Assembly: GCA_964035015.1 (NCBI GenBank)
Contig: OZ035997.1
Span: forward strand, 12,440,036 to 12,504,035
DNA length: 64,000 bases
Direction of reading: 5' to 3'
Source of the DNA: Corallium rubrum
Taxonomy: Eukaryota > Cnidaria > Anthozoa > Scleralcyonacea > Coralliidae
This document shows positions 52,079-56,649 of the stretch, piece by piece (position 1 is the first letter of the stretch; every line of letters starts with the position of its first letter). The position numbers and the translations under genes were made by a program. The notes under the pieces are model-generated. The model was not told the origin of the DNA, did no database searches, and saw nothing but the letters and a program-made list of their open reading frames with translations.

Positions 52079-54197
52079 CAGGAGGAGGAGAAGGAGGAGG
52101 AGGATGAGGAGGAGATGAAGATGAAGGAGATGGAGAATCGGTGAATTTGGAAAAATTTCACGCAAATTAAAATGAGATAAAGCATTTTAAGGACCAGCCT
52201 CGTTTCCATCGGGGCCATATACGTCACATTTTAAACCCACGATAGCGGCCGTTGGTGCAAGTCACAAAATTGCCGACAACATTTTTCATGTTCCTTAGGG
52301 TCCCGTTAACACATCTAGACTCGTCGCTTGCTTTCATCACGAAATTTCCACGGGATTACATATGCTCCCTGACTACTACAGCAGAAGATGGTTTGGCTGA
52401 TCCTTGAACATTTATATAGTCCAGTTTAGTTATTTGTCGTACATGAAGTTTGAATCGTGAATTAATATAAATATTTACTAAAATACATTTCAGTAAAACT
52501 GATGCAGTTTTTGACAATTGATTATCCTTATTTTTGCACTAAACTAAACTAAACTAAACTAAACTAAACTAAACTAAACTAAACTAAACTAAACTAAACT
52601 AAACTAACTTATATTTATACTGGATAGCTCTATCAGTTATAACTAAACTGTTATCCCTAGAGGTCCAGTAAGGGCCATTCCTCATTGGTCCAGTGTTACT
52701 ACAGGGGAAAACCGCAGTAACTGGGGGGAACGTGTGATGTTTCGTAGAGTCAAACTGGAAGCACTCTTCTCACATGCGGCCAAAGTGAAATTTTCAATCA
52801 GATAACTGCTGAGAGCAGAAATCGAAGGTGAAAGACACGTGCGCTAACCACTGTGCCTCCAACACCCCAGGTACGGACTTATTCGAGACACAGACTGCCC
52901 CCATCTGTAATTATCTCCCTCTTAAATAATCTCCCCCCTCGGCAAGATCAATTTCTGAATAAACCTGGGGGGGGGGGGGGGGTATACGAGCATTTACAGT
53001 GGTAATATAACATTTGTATGCATGATTTTATGTCAAAAGGTAGCTCGTCAAAGGTAAATTATGAAATCGCTGGTTTAGCTCGAAAAAGAGCATGGTGAAA
53101 ATAGCCAGAATTTAAAAAGTTATTTTATTCCATATTTATTTTTTCAAACGTTAAAGTGGATAATTTTAGTGGCACTATCTTATATTTTGAACTAGAATTC
53201 TAACAAAATATTCATTAACTTATTTTATTTTTCAGAGTTGCGAGGAGCTCGTTAAATGTGTTGAAGAAACTGGTGTTATAATGAGAGAGATCAGAGATCT
53301 GGAAGATCAGGTGAATTGACGGAATTGCATGTTCATTGTATCATGTGTCGAGAAAACGATTGATTTTAGGGGGTCACGACCCGAAATTTACATTTTGCAT
53401 TTTCATGACAGTAAAAATAAATAATACAACTATTATATATCATCTGAAAGCTTTCACTGTAGATTTCAAATTTATCAATAAAAGGACACATTGGTTTATC
53501 CGACCAAATAGCTTATAGTTTCCCTAAAAAAAAGCGAAATACTGAACATGCATGTCCGAATCATAATAGCAGCCGCTATTTTGAATTTTTTTTTCGTATG
53601 TATTATAATCTGTCTTCTCCGAGTGTTTTCTCGAGAAATAAACCACTGTAGTAGCTTCAAATGTACTGGAAGAAAGATAATTCATCTGGCTACAACATAC
53701 GTACAGTTTATCCAACCAAATAGCTTAGTTTTCTTAAAAAAAGCGAAATACCGAACATGTCCAACACGAACTAGAGATGCTTGTTGAACGTCCCAGGTAT
53801 TCCAGGGTGAAATCGTCCCCGCAGAAACATTCTCATATAAACCCGGGATGAAAAACGTCCCGTCCCGCCTTCCATATAAGTAGCCCCTAAGTTAAAATAA
53901 GGTTTTTGACTACTACAACCGGGACTCGAAACCAGGGTCTCTAGGTTAAGATAATTTCATGCCCGGATGCAAAAAAATAGGCATGCATGCTACCCTGCAT
54001 ATTGCATTGTTGCCTTGTCCCACCGTACCAAATGACGACATTGTGCAACGCGCCTTAACATCTGACCTTTTCTGTTTCAGATCGACAACGAAAACGAGAA
54101 AGACACAGCGTCCAACTTGGAGAAGATCAGTAGAGATAACAAAACAATGAAAGAAGAAAATGCTGCCTTAATTAAAAAACTTAAATCTCGTAGCTAA
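17443..54197 (+). CDS. CCDC22: CCDC22, subunit of the CCC/Commander complex, 18 coding exons
   Basis: CCDC22 pairs with CCDC93 and the COMMD ring in the CCC part of Commander, which works with Retriever and WASH in endosomal recycling and affects NF-kB control. The joined exons give 647 residues (human 627). The start MEEVDNIIIHTLRQIG and the PSMSARFRLGTGLAQACQ and IGYQTFLYPSEGDIR blocks form the N-terminal NN-CH (NDC80/NUF2 calponin-homology-like) domain, about residues 1-120. GSRFTRSEKLQFTQ (306-319) matches the conserved linker motif. From about 340 the chain is coiled coil, with DLLPDASNNIAKLE, QWEEHRKPLIDQYRE, YTKRILEIVANIKKQK, LSGKLSRTFKVTDELIFKD and TGVIMREIRDLEDQ. All exon phases join cleanly. 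Intron 9 is GC-AG; the rest are GT-AG. It is single copy in the window and about 95% intron. Confidence 0.97.
17493..18198. other. CCDC22 intron 1, first part
   Basis: No gene. A poly-C run followed by CA repeats lies at 17918-17947. Confidence 0.6.
18199..18897 (+). mobile_element. Decayed piggyBac-like element with TTAA duplication
   Basis: Ends CACTTTGATGACTGG and (complement) CACTTTGCCAACTGG are flanked by TTAA at 18195-18198 and 18898-18901. Inside, from 18481, a frame reads MVSCCSNSQCSVDEVLEEIF, then a stop, then KLDISSEDDDG, like the acidic N-terminus of piggyBac transposases. At 699 bp the transposase core is missing, so it is an internally deleted copy. Confidence 0.8.
18902..20980. 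other. CCDC22 intron 1, AT-rich stretch
   Basis: No coding exon or clear element ends found. Short self-complementary pieces occur near 20507-20595 (TAAGCCGACAAACACCG... and ...TGTTTGTCGGCG). Confidence 0.5.
20985..21790 (+). pseudogene. LINE ORF2 C-terminal relic
   Basis: Broken frames read CTKCTQKVHKRCSGI, CVNKFYYLGDMISAGGG, then after a frameshift KGMLYTACVRSTMLYGVETW and finally DLNVPGRRGKGSPRKTWE and ELALDRAAWKAAIM. This is the cysteine-rich and tail region after the reverse transcriptase domain in a common invertebrate LINE group. Several stops and at least one frameshift show it is dead. Confidence 0.85.
22190..23380 (-). pseudogene. 5'-truncated R2-like retrotransposon ORF with restriction-like endonuclease
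   Basis: An open frame of 396 codons whose first 20 come from an ATT microsatellite (23323-23356). The rest starts in the thumb region (SRYVLSKLSWHFTVATLSKT), then PSVKFIQCQAVLRKALKYSP. It carries a zinc motif C-x2-C-x7-H-x4-C (CSFCLSPETLLHVVAGC) and the endonuclease signature RPD-x13-ELT (YRPDLLLHC... LYVLELT), as in R2/NeSL-type elements. The palm and fingers of the polymerase are missing. The frame has no inner stop, so the insertion is young. The 3' tail at 22014-22034 is also ATT-rich on this strand. Confidence 0.85.
23815..23986 (+). CDS. CCDC22: CCDC22 exon 2
   Basis: Residues 17-74, acceptor tgttttag, donor gtaagc. Contains LPPSMSARFRLGTGLAQACQ, the most conserved part of the NN-CH domain. 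Intron 1 before it is 6.3 kb. Confidence 0.97.
24131..25729 (-). mobile_element. 5S-rRNA-derived SINE, copy 1, split by a hAT element
   Basis: On the minus strand the 5' end is at about 25729 (GGAAGCACGGGTGGC), then GCGCTGTCTCTCACC. After the interruption comes a 5S-like segment (24574-24600), then GGTTTTTCGCCGGGTTCTCC-type and GGTTTTCCTCCCTCC sequence, and an AAT tail at 24131-24177. It is the same family as 29050-29359 and 46150-46430. Confidence 0.8.
24601..25651. mobile_element. Foldback hAT-like element inserted in a SINE
   Basis: The ends are CAGTGAACGCTATATATACC and, as complement at the right, CAGTGAACTCTATATATACC. The flanks are GCCCCGTC (24593-24600) and ACCCCGTC (25652-25659), a 7/8 target duplication. 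Arms of about 145 bp plus inner arms (CGCTCGATCTCG near 24935, CGAGATCGAGCG near 25218) make most of its 1051 bp fold back. No transposase. Confidence 0.87.
25874..26006 (+). CDS. CCDC22: CCDC22 exon 3
   Basis: Residues 75-118 and one base; acceptor aatag, donor gtaagc. QLGFTGEIGYQTFLYPSEGD and FMFLVERLPKESAETSDEP match vertebrate CCDC22. Confidence 0.97.
26343..27290. repeat. Long foldback element spanning CCDC22 intron 3
   Basis: CAGTCGTTCTTAGGGAGACG and ACGCCTGCTTGTCGGAGAGC near the left end are answered by complements at 27204-27277. Arms are about 95 bp, total near 950 bp. No clear target duplication. Confidence 0.8.
27462..27595 (+). CDS. CCDC22: CCDC22 exon 4
   Basis: Residues 119-163; acceptor ttttttccag, donor gtatgt. 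It begins GGAILLNRRIASEI (human has SAILLRAIGSQI); the second half is variable. Confidence 0.93.
28337..28421 (+). CDS. CCDC22: CCDC22 exon 5
   Basis: Residues 164-191 and one base; acceptor acatag, donor gtaaaa. GIQGVHCFRASHLRYPKG lies in the weakly conserved linker (compare the FHASRL segment of human). Assigned by phase and position. Confidence 0.85.
28422..29040. other. CCDC22 intron 5, first part
   Basis: No coding exon recognised. Confidence 0.5.
29050..29359 (-). mobile_element. 5S-rRNA-derived SINE, copy 2
   Basis: The minus strand carries TTAGTACTTGGATGGG followed by TGACC and CTGGGAATAAC, matching the 3' half of animal 5S rRNA (internal promoter region). It begins near 29359 with GAAGCACGGATGGCG and TGCTGTTAGGGCGCTGCC. 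Downstream come GGTCTCTCCTGTGCTTCGAG and GGTTTTCCTCCCTCCG. It is more complete at the 5S part than copy 1. Confidence 0.85.
29360..29480. repeat. Direct copy of the 24775-24897 segment
   Basis: AGGATTACTCTTG, TTGTTGTGTGG, GTCCTTGATGTTTGCGTTG and CTTAAGCTC occur in the same order inside the hAT-like element at 24775-24897, with small changes. Here they abut the 5' end of SINE copy 2. Confidence 0.8.
29862..30135 (-). repeat. Dispersed repeat family B, copy 1
   Basis: Its complement shares TTTGTTATATGC, CAACATCCTGCATGTGGGAC, CACCTCTCAGACCCTGA and a CTAACCACAACC-rich core with 63680-63960. The core contains degenerate CCCTAA units. Confidence 0.8.
30259..31684. mobile_element. TTAA-flanked element with about 440-bp inverted arms
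   Basis: AGGATGAATGTCCACCTAATG and its near complement CATTAGGTGGACACTCATCCT are the ends, with TTAA at 30255-30258 and 31685-31688. Arms continue to about 30700 and 31258 (GATTGCATCTTCGATTAGG / CCTAATCGGAGATGCAATC). The 560-bp loop has no recognisable transposase. piggyBac- or Kolobok-type by target site only. Confidence 0.85.
31690..33714. other. CCDC22 intron 5, last part
   Basis: A triple tandem of about 35 bp (GATATGTCATTAAAGTATTA...) lies at 32190-32284. A 79-codon frame at 32290-32529 (WSKVVSTMNNFLLNLHQDMM) and short frames near 32600 (REEKRFAAKHWLTNNYAALA) and 33190-33350 look protein-derived but are unrecognised; they may be relics of one mobile gene. Confidence 0.45.
33715..33887 (+). 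CDS. CCDC22: CCDC22 exon 6
   Basis: Residues 192-249; acceptor tgcacag, donor gtatga. DAKQYYESSAMPFV and the conserved-looking EWENEWNHSGLASGLTPE precede the coiled-coil region. Confidence 0.94.
34160..35400. repeat. 22-bp pyrimidine-rich minisatellite in CCDC22 intron 6
   Basis: About 50 units of CTTTACCATCACTACCTTCTGT, with variants (CACC for CATC, GTGTCC for GTCTTT). The unit has no stop codon in the three forward frames, so all three stay open for 300-400 codons. It ends about 80 bases before the exon 7 acceptor. Confidence 0.98.
35479..35614 (+). CDS. CCDC22: CCDC22 exon 7
   Basis: Residues 250-294 and one base; acceptor ctgatag, donor gtaaat. It reads EYKAQKQERLLKKLSRNIQ and then FNELIREIS. 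Two spurious long ORFs from the upstream minisatellite run into this exon in the wrong frames. Confidence 0.93.
35672..35769. repeat. CGAA tetranucleotide microsatellite
   Basis: About 24 units of cgaa/gaac, 57 bases after CCDC22 exon 7. Confidence 0.97.
36200..36273 (+). CDS. CCDC22: CCDC22 exon 8
   Basis: Residues 295-319; acceptor atatag, donor gtgagg. It contains GSRFTRSEKLQFTQ, a hallmark of the family (human GSRFTHSEKFTF). Confidence 0.96.
36353..36424 (+). CDS. CCDC22: CCDC22 exon 9, GC donor
   Basis: Residues 320-343, acceptor ttttag. The frame joins exon 10 only if the intron starts with GC in GAG|gcaagt at 36425. The nearest GT, four bases later, would break the frame. AG|GCAAGT is the strong consensus of the rare GC-AG intron class. 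Confidence 0.9.
36651..36876. repeat. Foldback MITE
   Basis: GAATCTCGACTGCGCATCAG and AATGACGCGTTCTGAGTCGG at the left are mirrored by CCGACTCAGAACGCGTCATT and CTGATGCGCAGTCGAGATTC at the right. The loop is about 100 bp. Confidence 0.9.
37716..37862. repeat. Foldback MITE
   Basis: ATATCATACACTCGGAAGAG and GTTTCATCAGGATATCCAAA at the left pair with TTTGGATATCCTGATGAAAC and CTCGTGTATGATATAT at the right. Confidence 0.88.
38374..38493 (+). CDS. CCDC22: CCDC22 exon 10
   Basis: Residues 344-383; acceptor ttttcag, donor CAG|gttggg, which is weak. Coiled coil with LTSRLEGLEIDMKKFTATTQ. The donor sequence AACAGGTTGGGTCTT is repeated at 38815. Confidence 0.95.
38567..38742. repeat. 176-bp palindrome
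   Basis: AAGGTTAGATATACTGC at the left and GCAGTATATCTAACCTT at the right are exact complements. AACGTTTCGAGCGAAGGCCC and its complement lie inside. The left arm has a partial duplication of GAAGGCCCTTCTTCAGAGAG. Confidence 0.92.
39219..39422. repeat. Foldback MITE
   Basis: TATTTCAATAAACGTCGGTAA and TTACCGACAACGTTTATTG form the ends, with inner arms around AGGCCTACGCGACCAGACC-like and GGTCTGGTCGCATAGGC sequences. Confidence 0.85.
39885..40022. repeat. Foldback repeat
   Basis: CGGTCTGTACGGGAAAGTAT and ATACTTTCCCGTACAGACC face each other with outer TTATTAACC / GGTTAATAA. Confidence 0.85.
40131..40250 (+). CDS. CCDC22: CCDC22 exon 11
   Basis: Residues 384-423; acceptor gtgtag, donor gtaagt. 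It ends KKRTADLLPDASNNIAKLE, the match to human AVELLPDGTANLAKLQ. Confidence 0.96.
40365..40442. repeat. Short hairpin repeat
   Basis: AAACAAAATGTTTGCGGTTA and CATGGTGTATAGCCGCACGC-type arms around ACACCATGTTTATTAATG. About 78 bp in CCDC22 intron 11. Confidence 0.8.
40443..41494. other. CCDC22 intron 11, remainder
   Basis: No coding exon or element boundary recognised. Confidence 0.5.
41495..41611 (+). CDS. CCDC22: CCDC22 exon 12
   Basis: Residues 424-462; acceptor aatgtag, donor gtaagt. VVENSSARLVALAKQWEEH and PLIDQYREMK correspond to human VVENSAQRVIHLAGQWEKH. Confidence 0.97.
42070..42415. mobile_element. hAT-like MITE
   Basis: CAGGGACGTAGCCAGG and CCTGGCTACGTCCCTG are exact complementary ends, with G-rich and C-rich subterminal tracts. 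The flanking 8-mers TGTCAAGG and TGGTAAAA agree at four sites only. 346 bp in CCDC22 intron 12. Confidence 0.75.
42889..43060. repeat. GACG/GACA tetranucleotide microsatellite
   Basis: About 25 units of gacg followed by gaca units, grading to GTCA. It ends about 50 bases before CCDC22 exon 13. Confidence 0.97.
43107..43208 (+). CDS. CCDC22: CCDC22 exon 13
   Basis: Residues 463-496; acceptor ttttag, donor gtgagt. Charged coiled coil (GEAQKKIEQIRSLREKMK). The GGAC microsatellite lies about 50 bases upstream. Confidence 0.95.
43411..43500 (+). repeat. tRNA-like sequence (SINE head or tRNA relic)
   Basis: TAGTCGCTCAATGGTTAGAG fits box A; GGTTGTGGTTTTGCATC stands in the box B place but lacks the GGTTCGA core. 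No proper acceptor stem, so not a functional tRNA. Confidence 0.5.
43531..43638 (+). CDS. CCDC22: CCDC22 exon 14
   Basis: Residues 497-532; acceptor ttcttcag, donor gtaact. RSAYTKRILEIVANIKKQK is almost the human sequence. Confidence 0.97.
44213..44453. mobile_element. MITE with a repeated right end
   Basis: The left end is TAGAGACCTTAAGATACCCC. Its complement occurs twice, at about 44360-44392 (GGGGTATCTTAAGGTCTCTA) and at the right end (GGGGTATCTTAAGTCTCTA). TACGGGTACC-type subterminal repeats accompany each end. Confidence 0.85.
44604..44834. mobile_element. MITE, family A copy 2, TA-flanked
   Basis: GGCGAGTTTCAGGGTGTTGC and its complement, TA on each side, and inner GATACAATTTCTGGATGTTT and GCAAGTCTGTTTGCCATTGC shared with copy 1 at 14512-14765. 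It lies in CCDC22 intron 14 and is about 20 bp shorter than copy 1. Confidence 0.9.
44972..45067 (+). CDS. CCDC22: CCDC22 exon 15
   Basis: Residues 533-564; acceptor ccttttag, donor gtttgt. QKDINQLSGKLSRTFKVTDE is the best-conserved coiled-coil block. Confidence 0.97.
45801..46036. mobile_element. MITE with AGGGGCTGTTCATATGAG ends
   Basis: AGGGGCTGTTCATATGAG and CTCATATGAATAGCCCCT are the ends, and CGGGCTAGCCCG / GAGCTAGCCCG follow inside. Related half-elements appear near 53840-53890 and 58690-58770. Confidence 0.82.
46150..46430 (-). mobile_element. 5S-rRNA-derived SINE, copy 3
   Basis: The minus strand has TTAGTACTTGGATGGG (46331-46347) in the same order as copy 2, preceded by TGTTAGGGCGCTGCCTCTC and followed by GGTTCTTCGCCGGGTTCTCC and GGTTTTCCTCCCCTCC. 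It ends near ATATGCCTCGACACGACC. CATA repeats at 46085-46122 may be its tail. Confidence 0.85.
47002..47061 (+). CDS. CCDC22: CCDC22 exon 16
   Basis: Residues 565-584 (DAKKDEACRKSYRYLASLHE); acceptor gtcttag, donor gtgagt. Confidence 0.97.
47248..47556. mobile_element. TTAA-flanked MITE
   Basis: AGGTGACGTACAGTCCGTTCT and AGAACGGACTGTACATCACCT are the ends, flanked by TTAA at 47244-47247 and 47557-47560. 309 bp, no coding content. Confidence 0.85.
47618..48240 (+). pseudogene. LINE 3' end with an expanded GTTT repeat
   Basis: A frame ends TNWGKQKPTYQASKDFNDLD and then FLKSLTSKTFLK at 47808, typical of the C-terminus of Jockey-like ORF2. The 3' UTR contains a GTTT microsatellite (47938-48070) grading to TTTTG units. 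It ends with ACCCCACTGAAAAACACTTC, GGTGATGTGGGTATCC and TGAATAAATA, a LINE-type tail. Confidence 0.75.
49725..49862. mobile_element. MITE nested in the left arm
   Basis: The ends are AAGGACCCGTTACACG (starting near 49697) and CGTGTAACGGGGCCTT (to 49867), with arms CGTGCAACTTGCGTCGC / GCAACGCAAGTTGCATG. It is absent at the matching place in the right arm, so it arrived after the two arms were in place or diverged. Confidence 0.75.
51006..51440 (+). pseudogene. Relic of a multicopy invertebrate gene family in the right arm
   Basis: Two frames carry SNHDEADMKLLLHAVDA (51080-51130) and RTAALPGLHAWSRADDTGSL AG (51310-51370). They resemble the HEEADTK...LHA and AALPGFHAFSG.D.TG.F.GKGK motifs of a family found in many copies in cnidarian genomes. 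The enzymatic role of that family is not one I can name with confidence. Stops and frame changes show decay; the left arm holds the same region inverted. Confidence 0.65.
52537..52873 (-). mobile_element. tRNA-derived SINE, family C copy 1
   Basis: Minus strand: tRNA-like head GGCACAGTGGTTAGCGCACG near 52860, body with GTAGTAACACTGGACCAATG and CTTACTGGACCTCTAGGG, then GAGCTATCCAGTATAAATA and a tail of TTAGT units (52540-52605 as AAACT on the + strand). The whole copy is about 337 bp. Confidence 0.88.
53236..53310 (+). CDS. CCDC22: CCDC22 exon 17
   Basis: Residues 585-609; acceptor tttttcag, donor gtgaat. EETGVIMREIRDLEDQ matches human EDTGTIMREVRDLEEQ. The intron before it is 6.2 kb and holds the large inverted repeat. 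Confidence 0.97.
54081..54197 (+). CDS. CCDC22: CCDC22 exon 18 (last)
   Basis: Residues 610-647 and TAA; acceptor ctgtttcag. TASNLEKISRDNKTMKEENA matches the human C-terminal SNLEKIREDYRALRQENA block. Confidence 0.96.
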   Translation: MDNENEKDTASNLEKISRDNKTMKEENAALIKKLKSRS

Positions 54198-55100
54198 TCG
54201 TGGTATTACAATTAATCATTAGAAATTACAAATTGATGTTCAAAATATTAATTAAATTTTCAGCTTGGCAAGAAATAATGGACACGCACGCGCAGATTCA
54301 TGTTGTATCCGATTTACAGCATACTAATTAGGACCAGTTGACTCAAATTGAGCTTTTTCCTTGTTCAAATAATTTGTTTTTGCCTTTTCTACGACTGGTA
54401 AACAAAGTATTCATGATATAAACTCATCGTATGAACTTTAGCTTTGATTTTCGCCGCTTAGACAAGGTTATATTTCAAACTTACTACGCCAATGAACTTA
54501 CCAAGTGGTTTGTTTTTGAAGCCGTTCAATAAACTCGCAGTTCGTGTTTTATCAGATATAAAAACACTCGGCTTTGCCTCGTGTCTTTATATGTACTTTA
54601 TATCTGATAAAACACTCCTGCTCATTTATTAAACAATACTAAAACACGAGGCGAAGCTGGAGTATTTTAGATCTGATAAAACACGTTCTGCGAGTGTTGA
54701 ATGGCTTTAAAAACGATCACCATTTGGTAAGTTCGTTGGCGTAGTAATTTTGAAAAATAACGTTGTCGAAGGCGAGAAAATCAAAGCTAAAATTTATGTA
54801 AATCAGGAGAATGTTTTATCACTTTTCACATGCCGCGCTTTCCTTTGTTCTTTTAGAGGAATACATTCACTAGCCCCTGTACATATTAACTGTCTGAAAT
54901 GCTGGTGGCGGTTTTTGATTGTAATAGGGGAGTGCGGGGCTGAAAACAATGACTGATAACAATGGCAAAACAATAGATTAATATTCCCCTCTAATATTCC
55001 CCTCTAACATTCCTCGCTGTAATATTCCCCTCTAATAACAACATCAAGCACACTTGAACAATACACAACTTTAATGAGCGTTATAACACGTTTCAACACC
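54198..55100. repeat. CCDC22 downstream region with foldback
   Basis: An inverted repeat spans about 54432-54795. Outer arms are TTTAGCTTTGATTTTCGCC / GGCGAGAAAATCAAAGCTAAA and TTACTACGCCAATGAACTTACC / GGTAAGTTCGTTGGCGTAGTAA. Inner arms carry GTGTTTTATCAGATATAAA motifs. ATTCCCCTCTAA repeats lie at 54982-55040. No canonical polyadenylation signal stands out in the first 100 bases. Confidence 0.75.
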
Positions 55101-55849
55101 TCACATTTTAAATACAACTGAGCAATACCTCAAATTGAAATTACATAACTTACGTTCCAAGACACTATCGTCTAATTTAGATTTCTTTGTTGCTGGCCCA
55201 TCCATAAAACAGTCTTTGCTTCCTTGCAATACTTCCGAAACCGACTCTTTATCTTTTGCACTACTCTTATGGCCTGTGCGATCCATCTCTCTAAAGGTGG
55301 ATTTCCATTCAGTGCATTTTGTCGCGCGATCGACTTTTCTCGATCGCTTTCTTTTGAAATGTGTGTATTCAACCAAAGCTAATGAAATGCGTTCCGCTTG
55401 ATAACCCACAATTCAAAAGAAAGTGATCGCAAAAAGTCGATCGCGCGATAAAATGCACTGAATGGAAATCCACCTTTACGAACCTCATAAACAAATTTGC
55501 TCAGCCAGAAACACAGTTCGTAGTCACAACATAAATGTAGTAATTCAGCTGAGGGAACTACGCAAAACCGGTCAACAGCATTTCGTTCCTTTCCCCATTC
55601 GTTCCAAACACTTAAACACCACGATGTTGTCTTTTTGGTGTTTAGTGGTATCCGTTCATTATTCCTCGCCAAGTCCTCTGCATCATTTAGTGGTTCGTCC
55701 TGAAATTGCTTTTCGCTTTCGTTCTCGTAACAAAACTGTTGCGCTCGATTACCAAGAATTTCATCCAGTTCAATACTTGGAAATAACATACCGCTAAACT
55801 TATTTTGTGTTATAAAAATCTCTTCGTCCGACTCACTCATGTCTTCCAA
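55101..55849 (-). pseudogene. Fragment resembling Crypton-derived DUF3504 proteins, split by a MITE
   Basis: A minus-strand frame starts MEDMSESDEEIFITQNKFSG at 55849 and reaches RIPLNTKKTTSWCLSVWNEW, then CDYELCFWLSKFVYEVRK. Such N-terminal blocks (IP.NTKRST.WA...W..W, ...L..WL..FV.EVRK) occur in ZMYM/QRICH1/KCTD1-like proteins with the DUF3504 domain, which derives from Crypton tyrosine recombinases. At EVR the frame runs into a 183-bp MITE. Beyond it, EMDRTGHKSSAKDKESVSEV continues in a Lys/Ser-rich tail. The recombinase domain itself is not present. It could be an expressed small gene, but a relic is more likely. Confidence 0.5.
55294..55476. mobile_element. TA-flanked MITE (Tc1/mariner-type target) inside the Crypton-like frame
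   Basis: AAGGTGGATTTCCATTCAGTG and CACTGAATGGAAATCCACCTT are exact ends with TA on both sides (55292-55293, 55477-55478). Inner arms share TCGCGCGATCGACTTTT. 183 bp. Confidence 0.9.
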
Positions 55850-56640
55850 GTTCTACCATATTCAACAAAACGAACACAACGATTTACAATTCAAATTTAA
55901 CACTTGAGAATCCCACTTGGGTACCTTCGTACTTTGTTCTATTTCATCGCGTTGCCTATGTACGCATTACAAAACATCCACTGAAAAAAGCATTTCTTTT
56001 CTATTGTAATTCCTATCAACCTCAACCATGTGAAAAATAAGTACGTTCTACAACTCGTACTATCAACCTCGCGGATATGTGTTTATTCACCTCGGGCTTC
56101 GCCCTCAGTGAATAAATCCCATATCCCCTCGTGGCCTCAAAATAACCTATACATATAAAACCACGATACGGTTATGATTTTTCTTTGTTGTTTTCCTCAT
56201 GAATTATTAATAAGTTTTTTAACAATATCTCATAGTCATAGATGTTTAAATCATTGCGGTATTTTATATAAAATTTCGACCTGAAAACCCAACAGAGGTT
56301 AATACGGTGGAATCTAAATATGAGTAACCTTGCCCTGGAATTTGTCAAAATATAAGTGTACATGAACCACTTTCGTACTCGTTTCAATCTGATTTGAATC
56401 GTAGTTGTCATCTTCCGCATTTGTTTGTCGGTGTTGCGGTTTTCAATCTCAAAGTTTGAGTATTTTCTGATTATCGAATGAAGATTTCATCCAACATTGC
56501 ATAAATTAGTTCTCTTTTCTTCTGGACCGCAGAACTGTGACCACCGCGCGACATAGGTACTAGCAATCTCGTCCCCAGAGCCAAATATGCCCGGCCGCGC
56601 GGGCAAATCAAATGGCTCTGGGCCAATCCGTTTGAAACCC
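55850..56640. other. Intergenic, short hairpin only
   Basis: A small hairpin (GGATATGTGTTTATTCACC / GTGAATAAATCCCATATCC) lies at 56073-56137. CTCGTCCCCAGAGCC occurs near 56568. No gene recognised. Confidence 0.5.
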
Positions 56641-56649
56641 CACGAATCG

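Larger units (their letters stand above)
48725..52375. mobile_element. 3.65-kb imperfect inverted repeat: two facing copies of one element
   Basis: The left copy (48725 to about 50480) and right copy (about 50700-52375) match in inverse order through nearly all their length. Examples: TGTTGTCGGCAATTTTG / CAAAATTGCCGACAACA; CACTGATTGTC-type AT block; CCATACCATCGTCTGG / CCAGACGATGGTATGG; ATCTTTGTGAGTTGC / GCAACTCACAAAGAT; GCGCGCGGTGAAATAAT / ATTATTTCACCGCGCGC. The CTC/ATC trinucleotide blocks also mirror each other (49430-49560, 52040-52130). The unpaired centre is 50485-50700. Confidence 0.85.
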
